Below are positions 33,975 to 43,600 of a stretch of DNA of 43,888 bases, in pieces. The position numbers were made by a program, and so were the translations under genes. Source of the stretch: Thermoplasmatales archaeon SM1-50. Its GTDB lineage: Archaea > Thermoplasmatota > E2 > DHVEG-1. Every line of letters starts with the position of its first letter. Within the stretch, counting starts at the first letter, position 1. The stretch covers positions 1 to 43,888 of the forward strand of contig LSSI01000014.1 in the NCBI GenBank assembly GCA_001595945.1, given 5' to 3'. The notes beneath the pieces are model-generated. The model worked only from the letters and a program-made list of their open reading frames with translations. It was not told the origin of the DNA and made no database searches.

Positions 33975-35045
33975 TTATATTAATAACGTACAGCCAACGA
34001 TCTTTCGAGCGATTGGAGCAAACTTAAAATCTTTTATAAATATCATTGTATTTAATCCATATGTACGCACCACTGGATCCTTGGCAATCCATTTATTCTC
34101 TCGTAAAATCTGCATCATTTTCGTTTTATCTCCTTTATATGCCTCATAGTTATAATGAATGGAAAGCATCACTGTCTCATACATACGACATGCCATAAAA
34201 ATCGTAGAATTATCCATCAGCACTGCTGCTTCATCTCGCTCCATATCAGGTGGATTACGTGGATCAAAACGAATATGAGTAAATGTTAAAATCTCAAAAC
34301 CAAGTTTTTTCAAGTCAGGGATATTGATTTTTCGAATGAGCTTGTCTTTCTCAAACCCTCGTCGTATTCGCGATACAGTATGACGTGATACACCAAGCTC
34401 TTTTCCAATATCATCATCAGACATCTCTGGATATTTCACGAGTAAATAATATACATTTTTCTCTGTTTCCATAAACATAACATTTGTATTATCTTGTGAA
34501 CCATAATTTCGTATCGTTTTTTCAGTTTCAAAATCTATCTTAAAATGTGTTTTAAGAAGGGGAGCAAAATCAAGATACCGATAAATCTTACTAATTGTAA
34601 AAGGGAATACGACCATGTTTGGGTATTCGTCTTCTAAAAGACCGCGCCCTCCGAAGGTCTGAGTGCGAATGTCGTTTATGTTTCCAATGGTCGCATAATC
34701 TTTTGACAGACTAAGGGAAAAACCTTTATCTTGTTCACCAACAGATAAAAATATTTCATCAAACACTTCAATTGTAGGTTCGGTAATCCGTATACGCTCT
34801 TCAAGGGGGATCAGTGGGCTAAAACTTGTGTAAATGGCAACCAACATATCGCATCCTAGATTTTGTAATCGAGGGATGACAAGAGTTCTGAAGAATTCAT
34901 AGTTTCGTAATCGATGACGAATAGCAGTCGCAGTAGAATGTTTCAGTTTGATGGTTTCTGAGAGTTCTTTATCAGTCATCTGAGGATTCTGAACTAGCCC
35001 ATAGAGCATATACTGCTCCTTCAAAGTAAGAGCACCCTTTTTCAT
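33975..35045 (-). CDS. Transcriptional regulator with two helix-turn-helix halves
   Basis: 356 residues from ATG 35045 (MKKGALTLKEQYML); upstream in-frame codons run through the promoter and are rejected. The protein is an internal duplication. Residues about 5-45 (LVQNPQMTDKELSETIKLKHSTATAIRHRLRN) and about 196-235 (LVKYPEMSDDDIGKELGVSRHTVSRIRRGFEK) are both Lrp/MarR-like HTH segments. Each is followed by about 130 residues of alpha-beta sequence with a similar opening (VIPRLQNLGCDMLVAIYT and NIPDLKKLGFEILTFTHI). It sits between sucCD and the divergent Frd/Kor/Hdr operon and is a good candidate regulator of either. Its ligand is unknown. Confidence 0.8.
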   Translation of the reverse strand: MKKGALTLKEQYMLYGLVQNPQMTDKELSETIKLKHSTATAIRHRLRNYEFFRTLVIPRLQNLGCDMLVAIYTSFSPLIPLEERIRITEPTIEVFDEIFLSVGEQDKGFSLSLSKDYATIGNINDIRTQTFGGRGLLEDEYPNMVVFPFTISKIYRYLDFAPLLKTHFKIDFETEKTIRNYGSQDNTNVMFMETEKNVYYLLVKYPEMSDDDIGKELGVSRHTVSRIRRGFEKDKLIRKINIPDLKKLGFEILTFTHIRFDPRNPPDMERDEAAVLMDNSTIFMACRMYETVMLSIHYNYEAYKGDKTKMMQILRENKWIAKDPVVRTYGLNTMIFIKDFKFAPIARKIVGCTLLI

Positions 35046-35068
35046 TGTTTTATGAAAATGCGATATTA

Positions 35069-35077
35069 CTATATAAT
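35069..35077 (-). promoter_or_regulatory. TATA box for the duplicated-HTH regulator
   Basis: The minus strand reads ATTATATAG, centred about 28 bp before ATG 35045. A leaderless transcript is predicted. This supports the shorter start. Confidence 0.5.
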
Positions 35078-35200
35078 AATTTCTCAAATTAACAAAAAAG
35101 TAAATATTAATTATTAAAGTAATAAAAAATTCAATATTAATTATGTAGATATACATAATTTTTAATTATATTTAGTTTTTTGAGAATTTTTTACAAAAGG

Positions 35201-35208
35201 TTTATATC
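35201..35208 (+). promoter_or_regulatory. Distal TATA box upstream of the Frd/Kor/Hdr operon
   Basis: AGGTTTATATCAT is a good archaeal TATA match, 165 bp before the first ATG. If used, it gives a leader of about 135 bases containing the downstream palindrome. Confidence 0.35.
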
Positions 35209-35302
35209 ATAGTAATACCATACAAAATTATTATAAAAATATACAGGGGGATTCTCCTTGGTAAGAACTATGGTAGAAAATGCCACCCATGGAGTAACTA
35301 CG

Positions 35303-35342
35303 AGATATATGATATTGTATTTTGATTAATTCACTAGTGAAT
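35303..35342 (+). promoter_or_regulatory. Proximal promoter with a 14-bp palindromic operator candidate
   Basis: GATATATGA at 35303-35311 is TATA-like. A perfect palindrome ATTCACTAGTGAAT at 35329-35342 covers the transcription start this box predicts (about 35333). A repressor bound here would block initiation. The first gene's ATG is 27 bases further on, after GAGGTAG. The remaining intergenic DNA from 35078 to 35300 shows no gene. Confidence 0.5.
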
Positions 35343-35368
35343 AAATTTTACGAAAAAAGAGGTAGGCG

Positions 35369-36142
35369 ATGAGTAAAAAAGGTCAGAGTCTCGTCAAAAA
35401 GCCAGTCAAAAAAAAACCAAAGATGAATACAGAGGATGCAGCAACCGTTGAAGTATTTATCATGGGGAAGAGCTACCAAGTACCCACAGGAATTACTATC
35501 ATGAAAGCCATTGAATATGCAGGGTATCGATTTATTAGAGGTTGTGGTTGCAGAGCAGGATTTTGTGGAGCTTGCTCTACTATTTATCGAAAAGAAAACG
35601 AGCAAAAACTTGGATTTGCCCTCGCATGCCAAAAACTTGTTGAAGATAAAATGTATCTCGTTCAACTCCCCTTTGTACCTGCATCAAAAGCACAATATGA
35701 TATCAATCAGCTAGAACCTAACGAAAGCATCCTTTTAACGTATTACCCTGAAATCGCACGATGTGTCTCCTGCAATACTTGTACAAAATCATGCCCCCAA
35801 GATGTCGAAGTTATGAAATATATTCAAATGGCAATTCGGGGAGATGTGAACAGTTGCGCAGAGATCTCCTTCGATTGCATTCAATGTGGTCTTTGTGCTA
35901 TGCGATGTCCCGCTGATATCAAACATTATCATATGTCTCAGCTTGCTCGACGATTACGTGGAAAATACTTAGATAAACGATCAGAAAACCTCAAGAAACG
36001 CCTCAAAGAAATTGAAAGTAGAAAGTTCGACAGTGAACTTGATAAATTGATAAAAAAAGATATTAAAGAAATAACTGAACTCTATTCGAAAAGAAAAATT
36101 GAAGCAGAAGGACACCTCGAACCAACAGTGAAGGAGGAATGA
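35369..36142 (+). CDS. Fumarate reductase/succinate dehydrogenase-like iron-sulfur subunit ([2Fe-2S] plus two [4Fe-4S])
   Basis: 257 residues. A basic 20-residue leader precedes a [2Fe-2S] ferredoxin domain with Cys59, Cys61, Cys66, Cys69 and Cys87 in the neighbourhood of GCGCRAGFCGAC. Then come two motifs, Cys132-x2-Cys135-x2-Cys138-x3-Cys142 and Cys170-x2-Cys173-x2-Cys176-x3-Cys180. Both are full [4Fe-4S] sets, unlike ordinary SdhB with its [3Fe-4S] centre, and they resemble HdrC. The last 60 residues are a charged helix. There is no CCG domain, so it is not a full TfrB. It probably passes electrons to or from the flavoprotein encoded five bases downstream. Confidence 0.85.
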   Translation: MSKKGQSLVKKPVKKKPKMNTEDAATVEVFIMGKSYQVPTGITIMKAIEYAGYRFIRGCGCRAGFCGACSTIYRKENEQKLGFALACQKLVEDKMYLVQLPFVPASKAQYDINQLEPNESILLTYYPEIARCVSCNTCTKSCPQDVEVMKYIQMAIRGDVNSCAEISFDCIQCGLCAMRCPADIKHYHMSQLARRLRGKYLDKRSENLKKRLKEIESRKFDSELDKLIKKDIKEITELYSKRKIEAEGHLEPTVKEE

Positions 36143-36146
36143 GACA

Positions 36147-37793
36147 GTGAAAAACATTGATGGATACCCAGATTACATGATGGAATCGATAAAGCTTGTT
36201 GAAAAAAACCGTGAAAAAAATATGGCAACTACAATCAAACCGATGAGTATGGAACAGCGTGATGCAATCCTTCGTCAGTATCACCCTGATTATATGACAG
36301 ATACGAAAAGACCGGTAAAAGTAGGGGTAGACAAAGGTCAAATGATGTACAATGGCATTGTCGATCTTTTAGAAGCATCATCGGTTCTTAATTCAAGAGA
36401 CGTTGATCTCAATACAATTGATTATGATGTTGATATTCTCATAATTGGTGGTGGAGGTGCAGGGACAGTTGCCGCGTTGTTTGCGTATGAATCTGGTGTT
36501 CCAAAGGAAAAAATTTTAATTGTTACAAAACTCCGTCATGGTGACGCTAACTCCATGATGGCACAGGGGGGTATTCAAGCAGCAGATCGACCTGAAGATA
36601 GCCCAGTTCTTCATTACCTAGACATTTATGGCGGAGGCCGATTTACCAACAAACCAGAGCTCGCACGTGTCCTTGCATTAGATGCACCTAAAATCATCAA
36701 CTGGCATGAAGAACTTGGAGTGATGTATGATCGACAAGATGACGGTGAATTTCAGGAGCTCTCTGGAGGAGGAACCTGTCGGAATCGAATGCATAGTGCA
36801 AAGGATTACACAGGAATGGAGTTACTACGAAATATCCGAGATACCGCAAGAAATTTACAAATCCCGGTGCTTGAGTTTTGCCCAATCATCGAATTACTCA
36901 CTGATGAAAAAAGTCATGTTACCGGTGGAGTCGCTTTTAATTTAGAGACTTTTGAATATTATGTGATACGAGCGAAAGCAACAATTTTAACAACAGGAGG
37001 AAGTGGTCGATTGCATCTTTCAAATTACCCCACAACCAACCACTATGGAGCAACTGGAGATGGACTTGTTATGGCGTATCATGTGGGTGCCAATCTCCTT
37101 GACCTTGATACAATTCAAATTCATCCTACTGGGGATGCATATCCAGAACCACTTGTTGGAGTCCTTTCAACAGAAAAAATCAGAGGACTCGGTGCCATAC
37201 CGATCAATAAAAACGGGGACCCATTTGTGTTCCCACTTGAACCGCGAGATGTCGAATCAGCAACATTCATCAGAGAATGCAAACAAGGTAAAGGAATTAT
37301 TACTCCTACTGGAATGCCAGGTGTCTGGCTTGACTCACCGATGATTGATATCATTCATGGCGAGGGAACTATAGAAAAGAAACTTGCGGGTGAAGTACGA
37401 AAATTCAAACGATTTGGCATTGATATGACGAAACATCCAATATTAGTGTACCCTACTCTTCATTATCAGAACGGAGGAGTGGAAATTAATGAAAGGACAG
37501 AAACAAGAATCTCTGGGTTATTTGCAGCAGGAGAAGTTACAGGAGGAGTTCATGGAAAAAATCGACTTATGGGAAATTCACTCCTTGACTTTAATGTCTT
37601 CGGTCGCAGAGCAGGTATCTATGCTGCAGAATACATAAAGAAAGCAAAGAGTGGGAAACTCACGCTAGACCATATCGATCGCTATAATAAAATGCTAGCT
37701 GAAACCAATCTAAAATCATCGAAAAAAGCGCCAATCCTCCTCCCTGAATATCGAGGGGAAATGGCGATTTCTCGGGCATTGGATATCTTCTGA
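36147..37793 (+). CDS. Fumarate reductase/succinate dehydrogenase-like flavoprotein subunit
   Basis: 548 residues from GTG 36147, preceded by AAGGAGG. After an unusual 90-residue N-terminal extension, the FAD motif is ILIIGGGGAGTVAALFA. Active-site motifs of the family are present: IQIHPTG near 325, the His in LHYQNGG and the Arg in HGKNRLMGNSLL. The His that holds FAD covalently in SdhA is absent: the segment reads ANSMMAQGGI, as in aspartate oxidase and soluble fumarate reductases such as TfrA, so FAD should be non-covalent. There are no membrane-anchor genes, which favours a soluble complex reducing fumarate or oxidising succinate. Confidence 0.88.
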   Translation: MKNIDGYPDYMMESIKLVEKNREKNMATTIKPMSMEQRDAILRQYHPDYMTDTKRPVKVGVDKGQMMYNGIVDLLEASSVLNSRDVDLNTIDYDVDILIIGGGGAGTVAALFAYESGVPKEKILIVTKLRHGDANSMMAQGGIQAADRPEDSPVLHYLDIYGGGRFTNKPELARVLALDAPKIINWHEELGVMYDRQDDGEFQELSGGGTCRNRMHSAKDYTGMELLRNIRDTARNLQIPVLEFCPIIELLTDEKSHVTGGVAFNLETFEYYVIRAKATILTTGGSGRLHLSNYPTTNHYGATGDGLVMAYHVGANLLDLDTIQIHPTGDAYPEPLVGVLSTEKIRGLGAIPINKNGDPFVFPLEPRDVESATFIRECKQGKGIITPTGMPGVWLDSPMIDIIHGEGTIEKKLAGEVRKFKRFGIDMTKHPILVYPTLHYQNGGVEINERTETRISGLFAAGEVTGGVHGKNRLMGNSLLDFNVFGRRAGIYAAEYIKKAKSGKLTLDHIDRYNKMLAETNLKSSKKAPILLPEYRGEMAISRALDIF

Positions 37794-37813
37794 AAAAAAA
37801 TGGTGTAATAATC

Positions 37814-38074
37814 ATGATTGAGGTAAAAGAAGACTGGTGCAAAGGCTGCAACATCTGCATCGAGCGATGCCCCGTAAATGCACTTGAGGAATCAGATCAT
37901 CTAAACCGACGAGGAGTCCGTCCTCCCCAGTTGAAACAACAAAACGAGTGCAACTACTGTCGACTCTGTGAACTCCTCTGTCCAGATCTTGCTCTCACCG
38001 TTATCCCAGAAAAAGAGGAAAAAAAACCAATGAAAAAAACTAATCTTATTCCTGTAGGAGGAAAAAGAAGATGA
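37814..38074 (+). CDS. korD: 2-oxoacid:ferredoxin oxidoreductase delta (ferredoxin) subunit
   Basis: 86 residues with two [4Fe-4S] motifs: CKGCNICIERCP near 9-20 and CNYCRLCELLCP near 46-57. The C-terminal tail is basic. In Kor/Vor enzymes this subunit collects electrons from the TPP-bound intermediate and hands them to free ferredoxin. The gene order delta-alpha-beta-gamma is the one found in archaeal 2-oxoglutarate oxidoreductases. The stop overlaps the korA ATG by four bases, and GGAGG inside its end serves korA. Confidence 0.93.
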   Translation: MIEVKEDWCKGCNICIERCPVNALEESDHLNRRGVRPPQLKQQNECNYCRLCELLCPDLALTVIPEKEEKKPMKKTNLIPVGGKRR

Positions 38075-39255
38075 AATACCAGCGTGACCCAAAACGGATA
38101 CGAGACGCTTTAGGGAAAAAAGTACAATTCTTATTAGGAGATATGGCCTGCGTATACGGCGGTATGTTAGCAGGATGCTCATTTTTTGCAGGTTATCCCA
38201 TCACCCCAGCATCAGAAGTAGCGGAAGGAGCAGCAAGACTATTCCCAAGAATAGGCGCAACCTATATTCAGATGGAAGATGAAATAGGAAGCATTGCCGC
38301 ACTGATTGGTGCTGCATGGGGAGGTGCTAAATCTATGACCGCTACCTCAGGTCCCGGTTTCTCACTCATGATGGAAAACTATGGCTATGCGGTTATGACA
38401 GAGACGCCATGCGTCATTGTCAACGTCCAACGTACTGGTCCATCTACAGGACAACCAACCCTCGGGGCACAAGGTGATATGATGCAGTGCCGATGGGGAA
38501 CACATGGGGATATCGAGGCATTAGCCCTTGCACCAAGTACTGTGCAGGAATGTCTCGATTTCACCATAGAAGCATTCAATTTATCTGAGAAATACCGTAA
38601 CCCTGCTTGTGTCATGACCGATGGAGAAGTCGGACACCTCCGAGAACGCATTATTATCCCTGAAGAGCAAGATTTAGAAATTATTGACCGTGTTCCGGCA
38701 ATTATTGATAAAAAAAAGTTTATACCTTTTATGAATTCACAGACAATAAAAAATTGTAAAATCCCTGATTTTCCCACGTTTGGAACTGGTTACCATACAT
38801 ATGTCACCGGTTTAACTCACAATGAAAAAGGGTTCCCAGCAACAGATAAACAACCCGATCATGAACGACTTGTAAAAAGGATCACAGAAAAAATTACTAA
38901 TGATGCAAGTAAACTTGTGATGGTTGAGAAATTAAACCTTGATGATGCAGATATCGCTTTTGTCACTTATGGTGCTACCGCTCGACCAGCTGAATCAGCA
39001 ATGGAAATAGGGAGAAAAAATAGATATAAAGTTGGCGTGCTTCGTCTAAAACTGGTTTGGCCGTTCCCTGAGAAAGAAATCGTGAAATTGGCAAAACAAG
39101 TGGATAAAATCATAGTGCCTGAGATGAATCTTGGACAAATCGTTCATCCTGTCAGAGAATATGCTGGTGGGAACTGTGAGGTTATTTCTGCTCCAAAAAT
39201 TGGCGGTGAAATGCATCATCCTGCGGAGATCTATAAATACTTGGAGGGGAAATAA
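38071..39255 (+). CDS. korA: 2-oxoglutarate:ferredoxin oxidoreductase alpha subunit
   Basis: 394 residues, normal for KorA. The pyrimidine-binding domain carries GCSFFAGYPITPASEVAEG at about 31-49, MEDEIGSIAALIGAAWGG near 68-85, TSGPGFSLMMEN near 92-103, and RTGPSTGQPT near 125. The C-terminal domain has VTYGATARPAESAM near 299. Together with the other subunits it converts 2-oxoglutarate and CoA to succinyl-CoA, CO2 and reduced ferredoxin, reversibly. The 2-oxoglutarate assignment rests on subunit order and context; a branched-chain 2-oxoacid is the main alternative. Confidence 0.92.
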   Translation: MKYQRDPKRIRDALGKKVQFLLGDMACVYGGMLAGCSFFAGYPITPASEVAEGAARLFPRIGATYIQMEDEIGSIAALIGAAWGGAKSMTATSGPGFSLMMENYGYAVMTETPCVIVNVQRTGPSTGQPTLGAQGDMMQCRWGTHGDIEALALAPSTVQECLDFTIEAFNLSEKYRNPACVMTDGEVGHLRERIIIPEEQDLEIIDRVPAIIDKKKFIPFMNSQTIKNCKIPDFPTFGTGYHTYVTGLTHNEKGFPATDKQPDHERLVKRITEKITNDASKLVMVEKLNLDDADIAFVTYGATARPAESAMEIGRKNRYKVGVLRLKLVWPFPEKEIVKLAKQVDKIIVPEMNLGQIVHPVREYAGGNCEVISAPKIGGEMHHPAEIYKYLEGK

Positions 39256-40137
39256 ATGGAACAAATTACAACAGCTGATGAACTCAACAAGAAATATCTA
39301 CGTGATGGCATGTGGCCCACCATTTTCTGCAACGGGTGTGGCCATGGTGTAGTTTTAGAATACACGTTATGGGCTCTTGAAGAACTTGGTTGGGATATGG
39401 ATAAAACCGTGTTCGCCTCAGGTATTGGATGCTCTTCCCGCCTACCGGGATATATCAACGCTGACGGATTACATACTACCCATGGGCGAGCAATCGCGTT
39501 TGCAACAGGCATCAAAGCTGCTGACCCTGATCTCAACATTATCATTTTCACTGGTGATGGTGACTGCGCGGGAATAGGAGGGAATCATTTCATTCATGCA
39601 GCACGACGGAACATTGATATGACAGTAATCATGATCAACAATTTCATTTATGGAATGACTGGAGGACAACTTGCTCCAACAGCACCCTTGGGAAGCATTG
39701 CAACCACGGCCCCATATGGGAATATTGAAAATCCCTTTGACATCTGTAATCTAGCTTGTGCCCTTGGTGCGAATTATGTAGCACGCTGGTGTGTGACTCA
39801 CCCATATCAGCCTATTAAATCAATAAAAGAAGGTTTGCAAAAAAAAGGTTTTTCCTTGCTGGAATTTTTAGCACCCTGTCCAACAGCATATGGAAGGCGA
39901 AATAAACTGGGAGATATTAAAAAACACTGGGAATGGTATGATAACAATACGATTCTTATAGAGGACTATAAAAAAATCATGCAATATGGAACTGAAGAAG
40001 AGAAAAAAGAGTTGAAGCATAAATTTCAAATTGGTGTGTTCCAAGATCTTCAAAAACCAGGATTTTTTGAGTTATATGGGAATCTCGTAAACAGGTTACA
40101 AATAAAAGAAAATGAACCTAAGGAGGGGAAGAAATGA
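39256..40137 (+). CDS. korB: 2-oxoglutarate:ferredoxin oxidoreductase beta subunit (TPP-binding)
   Basis: 293 residues. The TPP site is complete: FCNGCGHG near 23-30, SGIGCSSRLPGY near 55-66, FTGDGDCAGIGGNH near 96-109, and the metal-binding MINNFIYGMTGGQLAPT near 125-141. It lacks its own iron-sulfur motif, consistent with a separate delta subunit. It starts directly at the korA stop (TAAATG) after a GGAGGGG ribosome binding site, and overlaps korC by four bases. Confidence 0.95.
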   Translation: MEQITTADELNKKYLRDGMWPTIFCNGCGHGVVLEYTLWALEELGWDMDKTVFASGIGCSSRLPGYINADGLHTTHGRAIAFATGIKAADPDLNIIIFTGDGDCAGIGGNHFIHAARRNIDMTVIMINNFIYGMTGGQLAPTAPLGSIATTAPYGNIENPFDICNLACALGANYVARWCVTHPYQPIKSIKEGLQKKGFSLLEFLAPCPTAYGRRNKLGDIKKHWEWYDNNTILIEDYKKIMQYGTEEEKKELKHKFQIGVFQDLQKPGFFELYGNLVNRLQIKENEPKEGKK

Positions 40138-40676
40138 AGAAAGAGATAAGAATTTGCGGTTTTGGGGGACAGGGGGTCATCCTCGCTGGTTTTATCATTG
40201 GGAAAGCCGCGTCTGTCTTCATGGACTACCATGCTGTTCAGAGTCAGTCCTATGGCCCTGAGGCGCGTGGTGGAGCAGCCCGATCAGAGATTATTATCTC
40301 TGATGAAAAAATTGGCTATCCGCGGCCCCTTGGCGTGGATTGTCTCGTAGCCATGTCTCAGGAATCATTTGATACGTATCGTGATGATATCACGGATGAC
40401 ACGATAATTATCGTTGATCCTGACCTCGTGAAAAACCATAATATCGGGAGACCGCTGTATAAGGTACATGCGCAGCAAATTGCCGAGAAACTTGGCAATA
40501 AAATTGTCACCAATATAGTTATGGTCGGAGCATTCACTGGAATTTTTAGTTTGTTAAAACCTGAAGCTGTAAAAGAATCTGTCATTGATAGCGTTCCAAA
40601 GAGGTTTACCGAGTTGAATATCAAAGCCTATGAACAAGGGTTTGAGGCAGGGAAGAATGCCATTAAAGAACTATAG
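40134..40676 (+). CDS. korC: 2-oxoglutarate:ferredoxin oxidoreductase gamma subunit
   Basis: 180 residues. It begins KKEIRICGFGGQGVILAGFIIGKAA, the classical gamma-subunit opening, and continues with QSQSYGPEARGGAARSEIIISDEKIGYP at about 37-64. This domain helps bind CoA and close the active site. An AGGAGGGG ribosome binding site lies eight bases before the ATG. Stop codon is TAG. The next gene's start lies inside its last seven codons. Confidence 0.95.
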   Translation: MKKEIRICGFGGQGVILAGFIIGKAASVFMDYHAVQSQSYGPEARGGAARSEIIISDEKIGYPRPLGVDCLVAMSQESFDTYRDDITDDTIIIVDPDLVKNHNIGRPLYKVHAQQIAEKLGNKIVTNIVMVGAFTGIFSLLKPEAVKESVIDSVPKRFTELNIKAYEQGFEAGKNAIKEL

Positions 40677-43600
40677 ACAAAAAATGGATCATGATTTAGG
40701 AATTCCCCTTGAAGATGATTATTTTTATGATGAACCAGAGGAGATCATAGAGAACAAATCAATTCGATTGATGAAAAGCACGGCTCCTACTGATATTTCA
40801 ATGGTTGAACGTAAAAAACGTGTCATCCACAGCGATGTTCTCATCATTGGAGCAGGTATCTCAGGGATGCAGGCTGCGCTCGACATCGCTGATAAAGGAT
40901 ACCATATCGTAATTATCGATAAGACTTCCACCATCGGTGGATCAATGGTCAAACTTGATAAAACGTTTCCAACAAATGATTGTTCAATTTGTACAGCTGC
41001 ACCAAAAATGGTTGAGCTTGCACGCCATCCAAATATTGAACTCATCACCTACGCAGAGATAAATGCTCTTGAAGGAAAAACAGGAAATTTTAAAGCACAG
41101 ATTTGGAGAAAAAGTAAGTATGTCGACCCAGATAAATGTACAGGGTGTGGTGATTGCGCTGAAGTCTGTCCAGTAGACGTGGTCAATCTCTTTGATGAAA
41201 AGATCTCGACACGAAAAGCAATATACATAGAATTCCCCCAAGCAGTCCCAATTGTATATACCATTGACTATGACCATTGTACGGGTTGTGGATCCTGTGA
41301 TCGGGTCTGTGAACCTGAAGCAATTTCGTTTCTAGAAAAATCTGAAGAAATTGAGGTAAACATCGGTAGCGTTATTGTTGCAACCGGTTTTGAGGTTTTT
41401 GAACCTCTTGAAATGCGGAAAGAATATGGATACGGAAAATATGAAAACGTCATTACCGCCATGCAATTCGAGCGATTGCTGTCGTCATTTGGTCCAACCA
41501 GTGGAAAGGTTGTGCGACTCTCTGATGGGAAAAAACCGAAGACTATCGCATGGGTTCAATGTGTAGGGTCACGCAGTGCCCAACTTGGTTATCCGTACTG
41601 CTCACGAGTCTGTTGTATGTATGCAACAAAAGAAGCATCTATTACCAAAGAAGCCAATCCAGATATTGATGTTATTATCTATTATATGGACATACGAGCA
41701 TACGGGAAGGACTTCCAGCAATACTATGACCATGCGAAAAAACTTGGTGTAAAATATGTGCGGGGAAGACCAGCATCCGTATATGAAAATAAAGACAAAA
41801 GCTTAACCATACGGTATAAAGACACCTTAACGGGGAAGATAGAGGAAAGCACCGCTGATCTGTTGGTTTTGTCCACCGCGATTGTCCCAGCGCAAGGGAA
41901 TAAAAAGCTTGGGAAAATCCTTGGCATTGAGGTAGATGAAAACGGGTTTTTCAAACAAGATTCACTCCTGACAAATCCCGTGCAGTCCACTCGTCTAGGT
42001 GTATTTCTTGCAGGGTGCATCCAAGGTCCGAAAGACATCCCCGATAGTGTCTCCATGGCAAGTGGCGCTGCAGCAAAAGCAATCGTTTCAATAAAGGACA
42101 GAGAAAGACACATCGGGAAAGAGTTCCCCCCAGAACGAGATATTTCCATGGAGAAACCTCGTATCGGTGTGTTCATTTGTCACTGTGGAAAAAACATTGC
42201 AGGGTATCTTGATGTCGAAAAGGTAACTGAGGAAACAAAGAAGCTCCCTAACGTAGTGTTCGCAGATCATGTGATGTTCGCCTGCTCCGAGGATATCAGT
42301 AAAAAAATCAAAGAGCTGATAAAAGAAAAACAGCTAAATCGAATTGTTGTCGCCGCATGTTCTCCTCGTACCCATGGTGGGTTGTTTCAAGACACGTTAA
42401 TGGAAGCTGGACTGAATAAATATCTCTTTGAAATGGCTAATATTCGGAACCAATGCTCCTGGGTTCATTCTTCGAATTGGGATGCAGCAACAAAAAAAGC
42501 AATTGACCTAGTAAAAGCATCTGTGGCAAAGGTGCGGTATCTCGAACCGCTCACTGAAGAAGAATTTGCCATTTACCCAATTACTCTTGTCATTGGAGGT
42601 GGGGTTTCAGGGATGAAGGCAGCCCTTGCCCTCGCAGAGATGGGCATCAAATCCATCCTGATAGAGAAAGAACCAGAGCTTGGGGGGAGACTAAACCATC
42701 TCTATTCAATGTTTCCCTCAGATATAAAAACAGATGATATCATCAAACCACTCGTGAAAACAGTACTTGACAATAAACTGATCACGGTGATGACAGAATC
42801 AAAACTCGTGAACATTGAAGGATATATCGGGAATTACAAAGGGAAGATACAACAGAAAAACACGGAGAAAGAAGTAGAGTTTGGTACAATTATCGTCGCA
42901 ACCGGGTTCAGAGAAATTGATCTCAAAGAAAGCTATCAATATAAGAAAAATAAAAACATCCTGTCACAAACAGAGTTGGAGGAGAAAATAAAACACAATC
43001 GTCTTGAAAAAAAACCAAAGACGGTGGTGTTTATCAACTGTGCTGGTGCCATGGATGAAGAGCGACCATACTGTTGCCGCGTTGGGTGTGGGGTATCCAT
43101 TAAAAATGCGAAGATGATCAGTCAGAAATATCCAGATGCAAAAGTGTATATATTATATAGAGACGTCCGAGTGTTTGGGAAAGAAGAAGAGGAATACTAT
43201 GCTGAGGTGCTCAAGAAATATCATGTGACAACAATTCGGTATGCTGGTGAGAAAAAACCAGAAGTCATTTTAGATAAGAAAAACCCTCGTAATGGACCAG
43301 TGACAGTGAAGGTTTTTGATGATATCTCACGGGAAGAAATCACGATTCCTGCTGATCTCGTTGTATTGACGATTAATACGGAGGGGGAAGTGATGACTGA
43401 GAAACTGAAAAACATGTTGAAAATCCCTGTGGATTCTGCTGGTTTTTTCATTGAGTCTCATGCGAAAATCAAACCTTTAGATTTTTCAACCTCAGGAGTG
43501 TACCTCTGTGGTGCCGCGCATTACCCGAAAAACCTCGTTGATTCCATTGCTCAGGCGGAAGGAGCTGCGTCTCGTGCTGCCATTCCTATCATGCAGGAAC

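Noticed and set aside
35046-35156. N-terminal extension of the duplicated-HTH regulator to 35156
   Set aside because: The extra 37 residues are translated AT-rich promoter sequence, and a TATA box lies 28 bp before the ATG at 35045.
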